Shown: positions 12,329-21,233 of the stretch, one piece after another | Layout: every line of letters starts with the position of its first letter | Numbering within the stretch: the stretch's first letter is position 1 | From: CAWIHS01 sp963836005 | GTDB lineage: Bacteria; Pseudomonadota; Gammaproteobacteria; GRL18 | Assembly (NCBI GenBank): GCA_963836005.1 | Contig: CAWIHS010000002.1 | Coordinates: 744,001-808,000, forward strand | Direction of reading: 5' to 3' | Length of the DNA stretch: 64,000 nucleotides | The notes under the pieces: model-generated | What the model was told of the DNA's origin: nothing | The model's input: only the letters and a program-made list of their open reading frames with translations | Databases searched by the model: none | Made by a program: the position numbers and the translations under genes

Positions 12329-13080
12329 CTTATATTTTACTGGATGCTGGAAATAGCTATTTAAAATTGGCCAAAATCGAACAAGACGCAGAAAAAATTA
12401 CTGAAATTGAAAGATTTTCTTATGATCATCTGAAACATGAACTGACTCATTATTTACAGGATCAATTTGTTTCTGCTGCTGTATTAAGTAACGTAAACAA
12501 TCTTAACATAAGTCATACAATTATTGATGTGCTACATAAACTATGGCAGATTGAGCCTCATCAATTAGTTGTTGAGCAGGGAAAATATGGTTTATTTACA
12601 CGCTATGATAACCCCAGATTGCTTGGCAGTGATCGTTGGGCTGCATTAATTGCAGCCAAAAATGAATTTGACTGCAATGTATGTATTATTGATTGTGGCA
12701 GTGCCGTCACTATTGATGTGTTAACTGATAGAGGTATTCATCTGGGCGGTTTAATAACACCCGGCATATCAATGTCACGTAATGCACTTGGAATATCTGC
12801 CAGCCAATTGCCCCTGGTTGTTAGTGAAAAAGATCCGGATTCTTCATTTCTTGCAATCAATACCAGAGATGCCATTCTAGGTGGTACTCTGTACCAAATC
12901 AGTGCTTATATAGAGCGCATTGTCACAGAAATAAAAGCTGAATTTAATGATAATGTAGAATGTATTATCACCGGAGGGGACTCGATAATGTTTCAATCCC
13001 TCTCAATGCATCATTTTCATCACAGAGAAGCGCTTGTTCTGGAAGGTCTGAGAATTGTTGCACAAAAGTTATCTGATTAA
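12325..13080 (+). CDS. coaX: Type III pantothenate kinase
   Basis: CoaX phosphorylates pantothenate, the first step of coenzyme A synthesis. The 251 residues are typical. The N-terminal phosphate loop DAGNSYLKLAK (residues 7-17), GSDRWAALIAA and DCGSAVTIDVL (the second phosphate-binding motif with its catalytic Asp) are all present. It starts with TTG overlapping the birA stop and ends 22 bases before the SPOR gene, so the three genes probably form one operon (birA-coaX-SPOR), as in many Gammaproteobacteria. Confidence 0.95.
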   Translation: MTYILLDAGNSYLKLAKIEQDAEKITEIERFSYDHLKHELTHYLQDQFVSAAVLSNVNNLNISHTIIDVLHKLWQIEPHQLVVEQGKYGLFTRYDNPRLLGSDRWAALIAAKNEFDCNVCIIDCGSAVTIDVLTDRGIHLGGLITPGISMSRNALGISASQLPLVVSEKDPDSSFLAINTRDAILGGTLYQISAYIERIVTEIKAEFNDNVECIITGGDSIMFQSLSMHHFHHREALVLEGLRIVAQKLSD

Positions 13081-13102
13081 TTATAAAAAGGAACATACAT
13101 AA

Positions 13103-14464
13103 ATGAAGTGGTTATTTGTCCTTGCACTGATAGCAAACATAGCCTTCTTTACCTATAACTCTTTATTTAATGAGCAAACCGCGATTCCGGCTAAAGAAAA
13201 AGTTAAACAGACAGATCCACAGATTATTTTATTGGGTGAACAGGAACTAACCGTTAGTCAATCAAACAATAAGCCTCACGCAGATATAAATCCAGCAAAC
13301 AGCATCGTAGTACCTACAGTTATTGCAGATACCTCTGCCAGTAGATATCCCTCAACAGTTACAGAGCACTCAACCCAATCAGAGTCCTCAACTGATATTA
13401 ATAATCAGTCCTTAAATAGTGAATCCTCAACTTATAGTGAGCCAGTAACGGATGATAAATCCTTGACGAGTAAACTCACCTCAGTTGCCAAAGAAACATC
13501 AATGGATAATCTACATGTAGATGAAGATTATCACCCAAATAATTTAACAAACTTAAACACTCAATCTGATGGTGCTCTTCAGCAGCCATCGGCTGCAAAA
13601 TCACAAATAGAAGAAAATTTTCATGAAAATGAAAAATCTGATTCACTAGCTACGAAACAGCAATCTACGGAAGAAAAAGATGATAAGACGGAATCTGGTA
13701 AGGTCATTGAGCAGCAGGCTGGCAATGTAGACCAAGAACCGGCTAATGAAACCGTTGATCATGCTGAAGTTCAAACTGCTGCAATGGACAGTAATAGTAA
13801 CTTTCAGCAAAAGACTGAAGAAAGCTTATCAGAGGAACATGCTGTTTTATCAAAGGATTTATCCAATCAACCTATCATTAAAACAGAAAAACACTCCTCA
13901 ATTGACATTGATGTGGAAGAAATACAAATTACAGCTGAATCTTCTGCACAGGAAGCAGAACCAGAAGCAGTAGAAAATAAAAACATTATTCAATCACGTG
14001 CAACTGTAGATAACTGTTACAAATTTGGACCATTTAATAAACAAGACCTGGATGAACTAAAGATTGAGCTTGAAAAATCCTATCCTAATAGACTCTCTTT
14101 TGAGATTGATTCTCTCTCCACGCCAACTTATTATAGAATTTATATTCCACCTTTAAGTTCCTCTGAGCAGATTAAATCAGTACTAAAAAAGTTAGATGAT
14201 AATGGCCTGACCGATCACTATGTCATGTCCATAAATGGTCGAAAAAATGCTATTGCAATTGGTGTATTTAAAAAGCGTTTGGCTGCCGAAAAAGTAGCTA
14301 AAAAAGCAAAAATCGCTGGGTTTGCTCCCACCATAGAGGCTATTACAAAAGACAAGAATAGCCAGTACAATCTTATGGTTGAGTTGTCAGAAGCAGGCGA
14401 TATTCCAGCATTGAAAGAAAAATTACGATCTTTAAATATAGAATACGATGTATGTAAATTTTAA
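13103..14464 (+). CDS. SPOR-domain envelope protein
   Basis: A 453-residue protein with three parts. Residues 1-17 are a hydrophobic N-terminal membrane anchor. Residues about 20-300 are low-complexity and strongly Ser, Glu, Gln and Asn rich with no obvious fold, likely a flexible periplasmic spacer. Residues about 305-453 contain a SPOR-like region (TYYRIYIPPLSS, NAIAIGVFKKRLAAE), a fold that binds glycan strands lacking stem peptides at division sites. It follows coaX with an AAGGA ribosome site. SPOR proteins next to birA-coaX are common in this class. The exact role is unknown. Confidence 0.75.
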   Translation: MKWLFVLALIANIAFFTYNSLFNEQTAIPAKEKVKQTDPQIILLGEQELTVSQSNNKPHADINPANSIVVPTVIADTSASRYPSTVTEHSTQSESSTDINNQSLNSESSTYSEPVTDDKSLTSKLTSVAKETSMDNLHVDEDYHPNNLTNLNTQSDGALQQPSAAKSQIEENFHENEKSDSLATKQQSTEEKDDKTESGKVIEQQAGNVDQEPANETVDHAEVQTAAMDSNSNFQQKTEESLSEEHAVLSKDLSNQPIIKTEKHSSIDIDVEEIQITAESSAQEAEPEAVENKNIIQSRATVDNCYKFGPFNKQDLDELKIELEKSYPNRLSFEIDSLSTPTYYRIYIPPLSSSEQIKSVLKKLDDNGLTDHYVMSINGRKNAIAIGVFKKRLAAEKVAKKAKIAGFAPTIEAITKDKNSQYNLMVELSEAGDIPALKEKLRSLNIEYDVCKF

Positions 14465-14471
14465 AAAAACA

Positions 14472-14500
14472 TTGAACATATGAAGCATCACCAGTATAAT
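14472..14500 (+). promoter_or_regulatory. Sigma-70 promoter of tRNA-Thr
   Basis: TTGAAC (14472-14477) and TATAAT (14495-14500) with a 17-base spacer, 24 bases before the tRNA. Confidence 0.75.
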
Positions 14501-14524
14501 ACGCGACGTCTTATCAATATTAGT

Positions 14525-14600
<76 letters not shown>

Positions 14601-14726
14601 CTTCTTAGATTAAAATCAGTACCTTACATCTGGTTGATTCGTTTTGCTAATCCAGTTAACCAAGCGATCACACTCTGATCACAGTATCTAAAAAAGAGTG
14701 TTTTTGCATAGAGCGAGGACTGCAAA

Positions 14727-14870
14727 ATGGCTTCTATTCGTAAGCTCAAATCAGGCAATTATCAAGCCTCAATCCGCATGTCAGGATTGAAACCAATCAC
14801 AAAAACTTTCCCAACAAAAACATTGGCAACTAAGTTTGTCCGAGAAGTAGAAGGCAATATTAAATTGTAA
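14727..14870 (+). pseudogene. Tyrosine-integrase stub (arm-binding domain only)
   Basis: A 47-codon reading frame beginning MASIRKLKSGNYQASIRMSG and ending at TAA. The pattern, a short basic N-terminus, SGNYQASIR, then a threonine-rich strand (ITKTFPTKTLATKF) and a final helix, matches the three-stranded arm-site-binding domain at the start of phage and island integrases. The core-binding and catalytic domains are absent downstream. It begins 127 bases after tRNA-Thr, the normal position of an integrase, and so is probably the remnant of an element that once sat there. No downstream tRNA 3'-end repeat was noticed. Confidence 0.6.
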
Positions 14871-15308
14871 CTATCTCTGGGGAAACCAGTTACCGAAAAC
14901 ATTACATTTCAAAAATAACCAATCTCTATATTAATAAGTATAATGGTAAACATATTTTCTTTTCACTTTTTGGAGGCTGTAATTTGAAAAATGACCGGTT
15001 GCGTACTTTCCTTGTATGGGCTAAATTGTGCAATTGTCTTGAATTCTTCTGATTAATTTCATAAAAGCTATAATGAATACAATTGGTCGTTAAGATGAAG
15101 CTTAAATCTAGATCTAAAATTAAAAACTTTCGATGGGTGTCAATTTGTCGGAGATGATTAATGATGAAAAACCGCATAGTTAAGTGTAATTTTGCTGTGC
15201 GCTAACTTATAACTCATATCTGAACTACTTCATTTAAAATAACCCAAAATCTTATTTAGGAATAATACTATCCGCCGAAGCAAGAGTGGCTCAAACAGTG
15301 ATTAAATC
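14871..15308. other. Intergenic, no gene recognised
   Basis: AT-rich stretch of about 440 bases between the integrase stub and the histidine kinase. No convincing coding frame, RNA or repeat was seen; possible decayed remains of the integrated element. Confidence 0.5.
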
Positions 15309-17138
15309 ATGAGCTGGATTACGGTTATCTGGACAATATCTGCCACTATATGCCTGACCTTTGCAGGTCTGTACGTCACCGTGTGGTTTCGCCAGCGCGA
15401 TGCGTGGGAAAATCTGTTGTTCGCCGTAGCCGCCGTGGCCGCCGCGGTGTTTGCCATGCTCGAAGTGAATCTTATGCATGCGAAGACCCCCGAAGCTTAT
15501 GGCGAACTGCTTCGTTGGATGCACGTTCCGGCGGCGATACTAGCCGTCGCAATGGTCTGGTTCATTCACTTCTATCTTAACTCGGGGCGCCGCTGGTTGG
15601 CGTGGACTATCACTGGTCTGCGTATGCTGATTCTGGTACCCAATTTTCTCAATTACCCGAATGCTACTTTTGCAGAAATTACCGGTTTACGTACTGCGGT
15701 ATTTCTGGGAGAAACATTTTCGATCCCGGTGGGAGAGGAAAATCCCTGGCGAATTCTGATTCAGGTGAGTATGCTGTTGTTGCTGTTGTTTGTTCTGGAT
15801 GCCGCCGTTACCACATGGAAACAGGGTCATCGCCGGCGAGCGCTGATGCTTGGTGGTATGACCATATTTGCGATATTGCTGGCAGCGACTTTCTCTAATT
15901 TGATGACCAGAGGAGTTCTCCCCGGTGCATTTGTCAGTTTCGCTTTTCTGCTGATCGTACTGGCAATGGCCTTTGAGTTGATCCTGGATTTGATGCGCTC
16001 GAGAGAGCTGGCTCGTGATTTATGTGAAAGCCAGCAACGCATGAGTCTGGCTGCCAGGGCAGCCAATCTGGAAATGTGGGAGTGGGATGTAGTTCGCGAT
16101 GAAGTATGGGCCACGCGAATGGCCAGTGAAGAGACTGGGATAGACGGCTCCGAACGCGTCAAACTTGATCGGTATCTCGAGATGATCCATCCCGATGATC
16201 AAGAACGCATCCGGGAGGCCGTTTACCACGTACTGGAAAACGGCGGGGACCTACAGGCGGAGTTCCGGATAGTGAGTCCGGGCGGTGATATTCGATGGAT
16301 ATCGGTATACGGACAAGTAGAATACGGTACAAACGGCAAGCCCCTGCACATTCGTGGTATATCGCGGGACGTCACCGAGAGTAAATATGCTGAAGCCGAA
16401 TTGCAAGAACGTCGCAACGAACTTGCTCATATCTCGCGTGTTTCAAGTCTTGGTCAGCTTTCTTCGGCGCTGGCACATGAAATTAACCAACCCCTGGGAG
16501 CAATTTTACGTAACACGGAAGCCGCTGAAATATTTTTAAAACAAACACCCACAGATCTTGATGAATTAAACGATATTATTAAAGACATCCGTATGGATAC
16601 TCAGCGGGCTACATCAGTGATTAAACGCATGCGTTCACTTTTAAAACGTCACGAACTGCAGTTTGAGGTGCTTGCGGTAGATGAGCTAATCAGCCAGGTG
16701 AGTCATTTACTTAATAGTGAATTGCAGGCACGATGCGTGGAGTTACTAGTGGAAGTACCACACGAGCTCCCTCCAGTATACGGTGATCGCATCCAATTGC
16801 AGCAAGTGATCATAAATCTGCTTCTGAACAGTTTAGATGCATTAGAAGAATCGACCGGTAAAAGACGAAAAGTTCATATACAGGCTTCGAAACATCAAGA
16901 TGGTATGGTTCATATAGTATTGAGTGACAATGGCCCGGGTATCCAGCCTGAACAATTGCCTCATCTTTTTGAGCCATTTTTTACAACCAGAGAAGAAGGT
17001 ACAGGTATTGGCCTGGCCATATCAAAAACAATTATCGAGTCACATGATGGAAGGATCATGGCAGATAATAATTCACAGGGAGGCGCAACGTTTGAGATTG
17101 CGTTGAATACATTTCTGCAGGAGCATGAACAGGCATGA
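15309..17138 (+). CDS. Membrane PAS sensor histidine kinase (FixL-like)
   Basis: A 609-residue sensor. Residues 1-230 hold about seven hydrophobic helices, residues 235-355 a PAS domain closing with a PAC-type IRGISRDVTES, and residues 380-445 the phosphoacceptor helix pair with His390 in ALAHEINQPLGAI. The HATPase domain follows (LLNSLDAL, DNGPGI, GTGIGLAISK). HEINQPL-type kinases pair with FixJ-like regulators, and the gene overlaps just such a regulator by 4 bases. The ligand is unknown; the many-helix N-terminus suggests it senses something in or at the membrane. Position directly before the hydrolase run suggests it controls that cluster (inference). Confidence 0.9.
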   Translation: MSWITVIWTISATICLTFAGLYVTVWFRQRDAWENLLFAVAAVAAAVFAMLEVNLMHAKTPEAYGELLRWMHVPAAILAVAMVWFIHFYLNSGRRWLAWTITGLRMLILVPNFLNYPNATFAEITGLRTAVFLGETFSIPVGEENPWRILIQVSMLLLLLFVLDAAVTTWKQGHRRRALMLGGMTIFAILLAATFSNLMTRGVLPGAFVSFAFLLIVLAMAFELILDLMRSRELARDLCESQQRMSLAARAANLEMWEWDVVRDEVWATRMASEETGIDGSERVKLDRYLEMIHPDDQERIREAVYHVLENGGDLQAEFRIVSPGGDIRWISVYGQVEYGTNGKPLHIRGISRDVTESKYAEAELQERRNELAHISRVSSLGQLSSALAHEINQPLGAILRNTEAAEIFLKQTPTDLDELNDIIKDIRMDTQRATSVIKRMRSLLKRHELQFEVLAVDELISQVSHLLNSELQARCVELLVEVPHELPPVYGDRIQLQQVIINLLLNSLDALEESTGKRRKVHIQASKHQDGMVHIVLSDNGPGIQPEQLPHLFEPFFTTREEGTGIGLAISKTIIESHDGRIMADNNSQGGATFEIALNTFLQEHEQA

Positions 17139-17788
17139 GTGAGGCGAAACAAACCGTGTTTCTCGTAGATGACGATCCTTCATTTTTAAATACTATGTCG
17201 CGATGGCTACGAGCCTTTGGCTATCCACTTGAAAGTTATTCTTCAGCGACAGACTTTCTGAGTCTGCGGCCAATACATGCTTCAGGATGTGTTGTTGCTG
17301 ATTTGCAGATGCCAGGAATGAATGGCATCGATTTGCAGCGGGAACTTGCAAAATCCAGCAATCCCTTGCCAATAATCTTCCTTACCGGCCACGGCGATAT
17401 ACCAACCAGTGTGAAAGCAATGAGATTTGGCGCCGAAGACTTCCTATCCAAAACCGTTAGTAAAGAAGATTTACTTTCTGCTATTGAACGTGCGATAGAG
17501 CGTAATGTACGAGAACGCAATGAACGAAAGTTGCGGTCTGAATTGTTATCACGCTTTGAGAAACTGACGCCACGTGAAAACGAGGTTCTTGCTCACGTAT
17601 TACAAGGACAGATGAATAAACAAATTGCCTCGGATCTTGGCATTGATGAACGCTCAGTGAAGCGCCATCGTACCAACCTGATGAATAAACTCGAAGTCAA
17701 GTCAGTCGTGATATTGGCTCAAATCGCGGTTGAGGCTGGAATAGTGGGCGAGAATGCACTGCCGAGCGACTTGCACAAGCACAACTAA
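17135..17788 (+). CDS. FixJ/NarL-type response regulator
   Basis: A 217-residue regulator with a receiver domain (residues 1-125; acidic pair DDD near 11-13, phosphoacceptor Asp56 in VADLQMPGMNG, Lys of the FLSKTV segment) and a LuxR-type helix-turn-helix (about 145-205, LTPRENEVLAHVLQG then NKQIASDLGIDERSVKRHR). It is translated from the ATGA overlap with the kinase gene and is almost certainly its partner. It is a DNA-binding activator by family. The next genes on the same strand are the hydrolases, its likeliest targets. Confidence 0.92.
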   Translation: MSEAKQTVFLVDDDPSFLNTMSRWLRAFGYPLESYSSATDFLSLRPIHASGCVVADLQMPGMNGIDLQRELAKSSNPLPIIFLTGHGDIPTSVKAMRFGAEDFLSKTVSKEDLLSAIERAIERNVRERNERKLRSELLSRFEKLTPRENEVLAHVLQGQMNKQIASDLGIDERSVKRHRTNLMNKLEVKSVVILAQIAVEAGIVGENALPSDLHKHN

Positions 17789-17854
17789 ATACGTACCCAC
17801 CTCCCACTGACCCTCATCCTTCAGGTTTCATTCACCATGCCCCTAAAGGGACTC

Positions 17855-17882
17855 TTGTCAGGTAATCCTTTAAAGTTATGCT
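17855..17882 (+). promoter_or_regulatory. Candidate promoter before the hydrolase cluster
   Basis: TTGTCA (17855-17860) and TATGCT (17877-17882), spacer 16, about 93 bases before the first amidohydrolase start. The match is moderate and no response-regulator site was recognised. Confidence 0.3.
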
Positions 17883-17974
17883 TATGTAGACGTCAAGATC
17901 TACAAGAACACCGTTGAGTGAAGCGGATCTATACGCTCGTTATAAGACAACAAAAATATGAAAGGAGAATCGAA

Positions 17975-19597
17975 ATGAAGAGATTGAGAATGCTTTTTGG
18001 CTTGTTGGCACTAAGCCTGATGGTGGTCATGCCGTCCGCGGCTGCCGAATACGACCTGGTGATCAACAATGGCCGGGTCATGGACCCGGAAACCATGTAT
18101 GACTCAGTAGCCAACGTCGGCATCAAGGACGGCCGGATCGCCGTCATCACCAGGGGCAAGATCGAGGGCAAGGAGTCTATCGACGCGAAGGGTTTAGTGG
18201 TGGCACCGGGCTTTATCGATGGGCATCAGCACAGCATCGAGCCCTACACGTACCGGTCGATGCTGCGCGACGGTCGTACCACCATCATGGATCTTGAGCT
18301 GGGCGCTCACGGTCCAAAGATCAATGAGTGGTACAAGCGACGTGAAGGAAACGCACCGTTGAATTTTGGTGTGGCTGTAAGTCACGAATTTGCAAGGTCT
18401 GAAATCCTTGATGGTTATAAAGATTGGAAATATCTCTACTCTCCCGATGCTATTAAATCCCGTATCAAGCAGGGTTGGTCAAAAACCAGGCCCACCCTTG
18501 AGCAGGGCAACCAGATCCTTGCCCTTGTTGATGAAGGCTTACAGCAGGGAGGACTTGGAATCGGCTCAACTGTTGGCTATATGCGCGAAGGAGTATCGAC
18601 CCGCGAAATATTTGAACTGCAAAAGCTAAGTGGGCGATACGGCCGCTTTATCAACATGCATTTCCGCTATACGCCCGGTGATGATGTCGGTGAAGTCAAC
18701 GGTATCCAGGAGATGCTGGCGAATGCCGCTGCCTTAGGCTCGCCAGCCATAGCCGCCCATTTCAATAATCCGGGATACAATATGGTGCATGAGCTTCTGG
18801 TGAGGATGCGTGAAAAAGGCTACAACGTCTGGGGTGAGATCTATCCATACGCTGCCGGTTCCACGGCATTGAATGCCGTGTTTCTCGAACCCGAAGTGTG
18901 GGTAAAGACCCTGGGCAACAAATACGAAGAGACGCTTCGCGATGTGGCAACCGGCGAATACTACACACAACAAACGCGCGAGGAGATGCTGAAAAAAGAA
19001 CCCACACGTGCCGTGCTTGTTTACAAGACCCCTGAATCGGCGATTGTTGACTGGATCAAAATGCCTGGCGTTGCCATCGGTAGTGACGGCATGCCATTGA
19101 TTCCCGATGATGGTCTGACCCGGGATACCCCATACGACGATCTTCCTAATACCCACCCGCGTTTTTCCGGGGCTTTTGCCAAAGTGCTTCGCCTTGCCAG
19201 GGAAAATGATATTCCGCTGATGCAGGCCGTATCCATGACCAGTTACAACTATGCCAGGCCTCTGGGCGATATGGGTTTAAAGGCCATGCAGGTTCGAGGT
19301 CGTATGCAGGAAGGCATGGTGGCCGATATCACTATGTTCGATCCTGAAACCGTAAGGGACAATGCGACCTATGAAAAAGGCACGCTTCCGTCAACAGGGA
19401 TTCAGCATGTGATTGTCAACGGGGTAATTGTGATGAAAGACCAGGAGCCTCTGAAAGGCGTGAATCCCGGACAGCCGATCCGCTTCGAGCCGGTCAACAG
19501 CCAGTTCGAGCCGCTCACCAAAGATAACTGGCAGAAAACCTTCTATGCCTCCCCAATCGATTTCGGTGGCGGTGTACCTGGTTATGATGTTCATTGA
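17975..19597 (+). CDS. Exported amidohydrolase, N-acyl-D-amino-acid deacylase-like (paralogue 1)
   Basis: Start ATG 17975 has AAAGGAGA upstream and gives a protein of 540 residues with a clean signal peptide (basic MKRLR, hydrophobic core, cut near AAA-EYD). The mature part begins DLVINNGRVMDPE and contains the metal-binding GFIDGHQH, typical of metal-dependent amidohydrolases of the D-aminoacylase/dihydroorotase group (COG3653). A late Asp in GVAIGSDGMPLIPDD fits the catalytic Asp. Members remove acyl groups from D-amino acids or cleave related amides; the substrate here is unknown. It is the first gene of the hydrolase run and a paralogue of 22630-24198. Confidence 0.85.
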   Translation: MKRLRMLFGLLALSLMVVMPSAAAEYDLVINNGRVMDPETMYDSVANVGIKDGRIAVITRGKIEGKESIDAKGLVVAPGFIDGHQHSIEPYTYRSMLRDGRTTIMDLELGAHGPKINEWYKRREGNAPLNFGVAVSHEFARSEILDGYKDWKYLYSPDAIKSRIKQGWSKTRPTLEQGNQILALVDEGLQQGGLGIGSTVGYMREGVSTREIFELQKLSGRYGRFINMHFRYTPGDDVGEVNGIQEMLANAAALGSPAIAAHFNNPGYNMVHELLVRMREKGYNVWGEIYPYAAGSTALNAVFLEPEVWVKTLGNKYEETLRDVATGEYYTQQTREEMLKKEPTRAVLVYKTPESAIVDWIKMPGVAIGSDGMPLIPDDGLTRDTPYDDLPNTHPRFSGAFAKVLRLARENDIPLMQAVSMTSYNYARPLGDMGLKAMQVRGRMQEGMVADITMFDPETVRDNATYEKGTLPSTGIQHVIVNGVIVMKDQEPLKGVNPGQPIRFEPVNSQFEPLTKDNWQKTFYASPIDFGGGVPGYDVH

Positions 19598-19909
19598 TGA
19601 TCATGATCATATAGTGCCACATCATAATCGCACAATGTCTTAATAATGGTGCGTGTTATGGCCTTGCTTTTCCTTATTCAGAAAATGTATTTTCAATAGA
19701 AAGATGAAGTGCATGTTAATTGCACTACGAGGAAGGTAGGATGAAATGAGGACGAAAGAAATTGATTCAATGACACATGTAACCGGGAGCGACCTGTCAC
19801 AAAAGAGATGAAGGGCCGGAAAGACTTCGTCGCACAGCTTCCCCTGACCGAATTGCCGACTCGTTCGGCTTTGTCCCGATATCAACCATATCAACAAGGA
19901 AATTAAATC
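19598..19909. other. Intergenic between amidohydrolase and dipeptidase
   Basis: About 310 bases with no convincing gene. The palindromic-looking TGATGATCATGATCATA just after the stop (about 19597-19612) is not a convincing terminator. An AAGGAA ribosome-binding site for the dipeptidase lies at its end. Confidence 0.4.
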
Positions 19910-21043
19910 ATGAACAAAGACACGGCCCCTGGAGCTAAGGTACTCCCAGAATTCGAGATTAAAGATTACACGAAAATTCCACAGCGGACGCATAAATATA
20001 CGGCCTCAGAACGGGCAAAAAAGATCGTACACGATTCCATGACCATGGATACACTGTTCTCTGGCCTTTGGCCTGACCAGTGGTCCTCTCCTGAGGCCCC
20101 TGAATTCCACGATGAAATGGATCGATGTAAAGCCGCCGGCTTCAAGGTGCTGGCAGCCTGTCCATCTGCGGATTCTTTGGATGCGTCTGTCGAGGGGATC
20201 ATGAAAGGGGCGGAGTTCTATCTTAAAAAGATGAATGAGCGCCCCGACAACTACATGATCGTGCGTACGACGAAGGATATCGATGAGGCGGTCAAGCAGA
20301 ACAAGCTGGGCATATATTTCACGCACCAGGGTACCCAGATCTTTGCCGGTGATGTTGACCGTGTCGCCTTTTGGCGTGAGATGGGGTATGGCTACTGCCT
20401 GTTAGCTTACAACCAGCGTAACACTGTTGGTGACGGTTGTTTTGAAACCGAAAATCGCGGTCTCACCGCCTTTGGCAAAAAACTGATTGACAGCTATAAT
20501 CGTTACGGAATGCTAGTAGATGTAAGTCATACCGGCGAGCGGACTTCCCTTGATGCCATTGAGCGTAGCAGCAAACCTGTAATTTCTTCTCATTCGGGCG
20601 CTATGGCCATGGCTAAGTATCAGAGAAGTCTTACCGATGAGGTTATCAAGGGAATTGCACAGAGTGGTGGGGTTTGTTCCATCAACATGGTCGGTGCTTT
20701 TATGGACACATCCAACCCGGATATTGTGACAACTGACATGCTTTTTCGCCACATTGATTATATGGCCAATCTGGTTGGAATTGACCATGTCGGCTTTGGA
20801 TCAGATTATATTCCGAACATCAACTTTACCGCCTCGATCATTCAAACACCAATGGGTCAAGAGGTGTTCCCTGACGGCGGTTATACTACGGCCGTAGGGG
20901 CGAAGGGATTCCCAACACCGGCTCCGTATCAGATCGTGGCTGCGCTTGTTGACAAGCTGCTTGAGAATGGATACTCCGAAGATGATTGCGGAAAATTCCT
21001 GGGAGGCAACATGTACCGGGTTATGAAACAGGTCTGGAAATAG
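19910..21043 (+). CDS. M19 family (membrane) dipeptidase-like protein
   Basis: A 377-residue relative of renal/membrane dipeptidases (peptidase M19), which split dipeptides including those with a D-residue at the C-terminal side. MLVDVSHTGERTSLDAI and KPVISSHSGA give the two conserved zinc-ligand histidines and HVGFGSDYIPN the late Asp. The N-terminal HxD pair of classical members is replaced by MxD (DSMTMDTL), and the bridging Glu region reads YFTHQGTQIF, with Gln where Glu is usual. I believe such substitutions mark a divergent subgroup, so activity and metal content are uncertain. No signal peptide is seen, unlike its neighbours. Confidence 0.85.
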   Translation: MNKDTAPGAKVLPEFEIKDYTKIPQRTHKYTASERAKKIVHDSMTMDTLFSGLWPDQWSSPEAPEFHDEMDRCKAAGFKVLAACPSADSLDASVEGIMKGAEFYLKKMNERPDNYMIVRTTKDIDEAVKQNKLGIYFTHQGTQIFAGDVDRVAFWREMGYGYCLLAYNQRNTVGDGCFETENRGLTAFGKKLIDSYNRYGMLVDVSHTGERTSLDAIERSSKPVISSHSGAMAMAKYQRSLTDEVIKGIAQSGGVCSINMVGAFMDTSNPDIVTTDMLFRHIDYMANLVGIDHVGFGSDYIPNINFTASIIQTPMGQEVFPDGGYTTAVGAKGFPTPAPYQIVAALVDKLLENGYSEDDCGKFLGGNMYRVMKQVWK

Positions 21044-21233
21044 ACTCATAAGACCACTCGCCTGGTTACCTTCGGACAGCTGCGAAGCTTGCTGGCAGGG
21101 CAAGTAAACATCCGGCAGGAAAAGCTCCATGGAGTTCCCTGGGGCATTCCTATTCGTGATAGTGACTTCTGGGAAAGCCCAGCTTTATCAAATTAGCGAT
21201 CGTAATGAGCGGACTATTAATGGAGAGAAAAGT

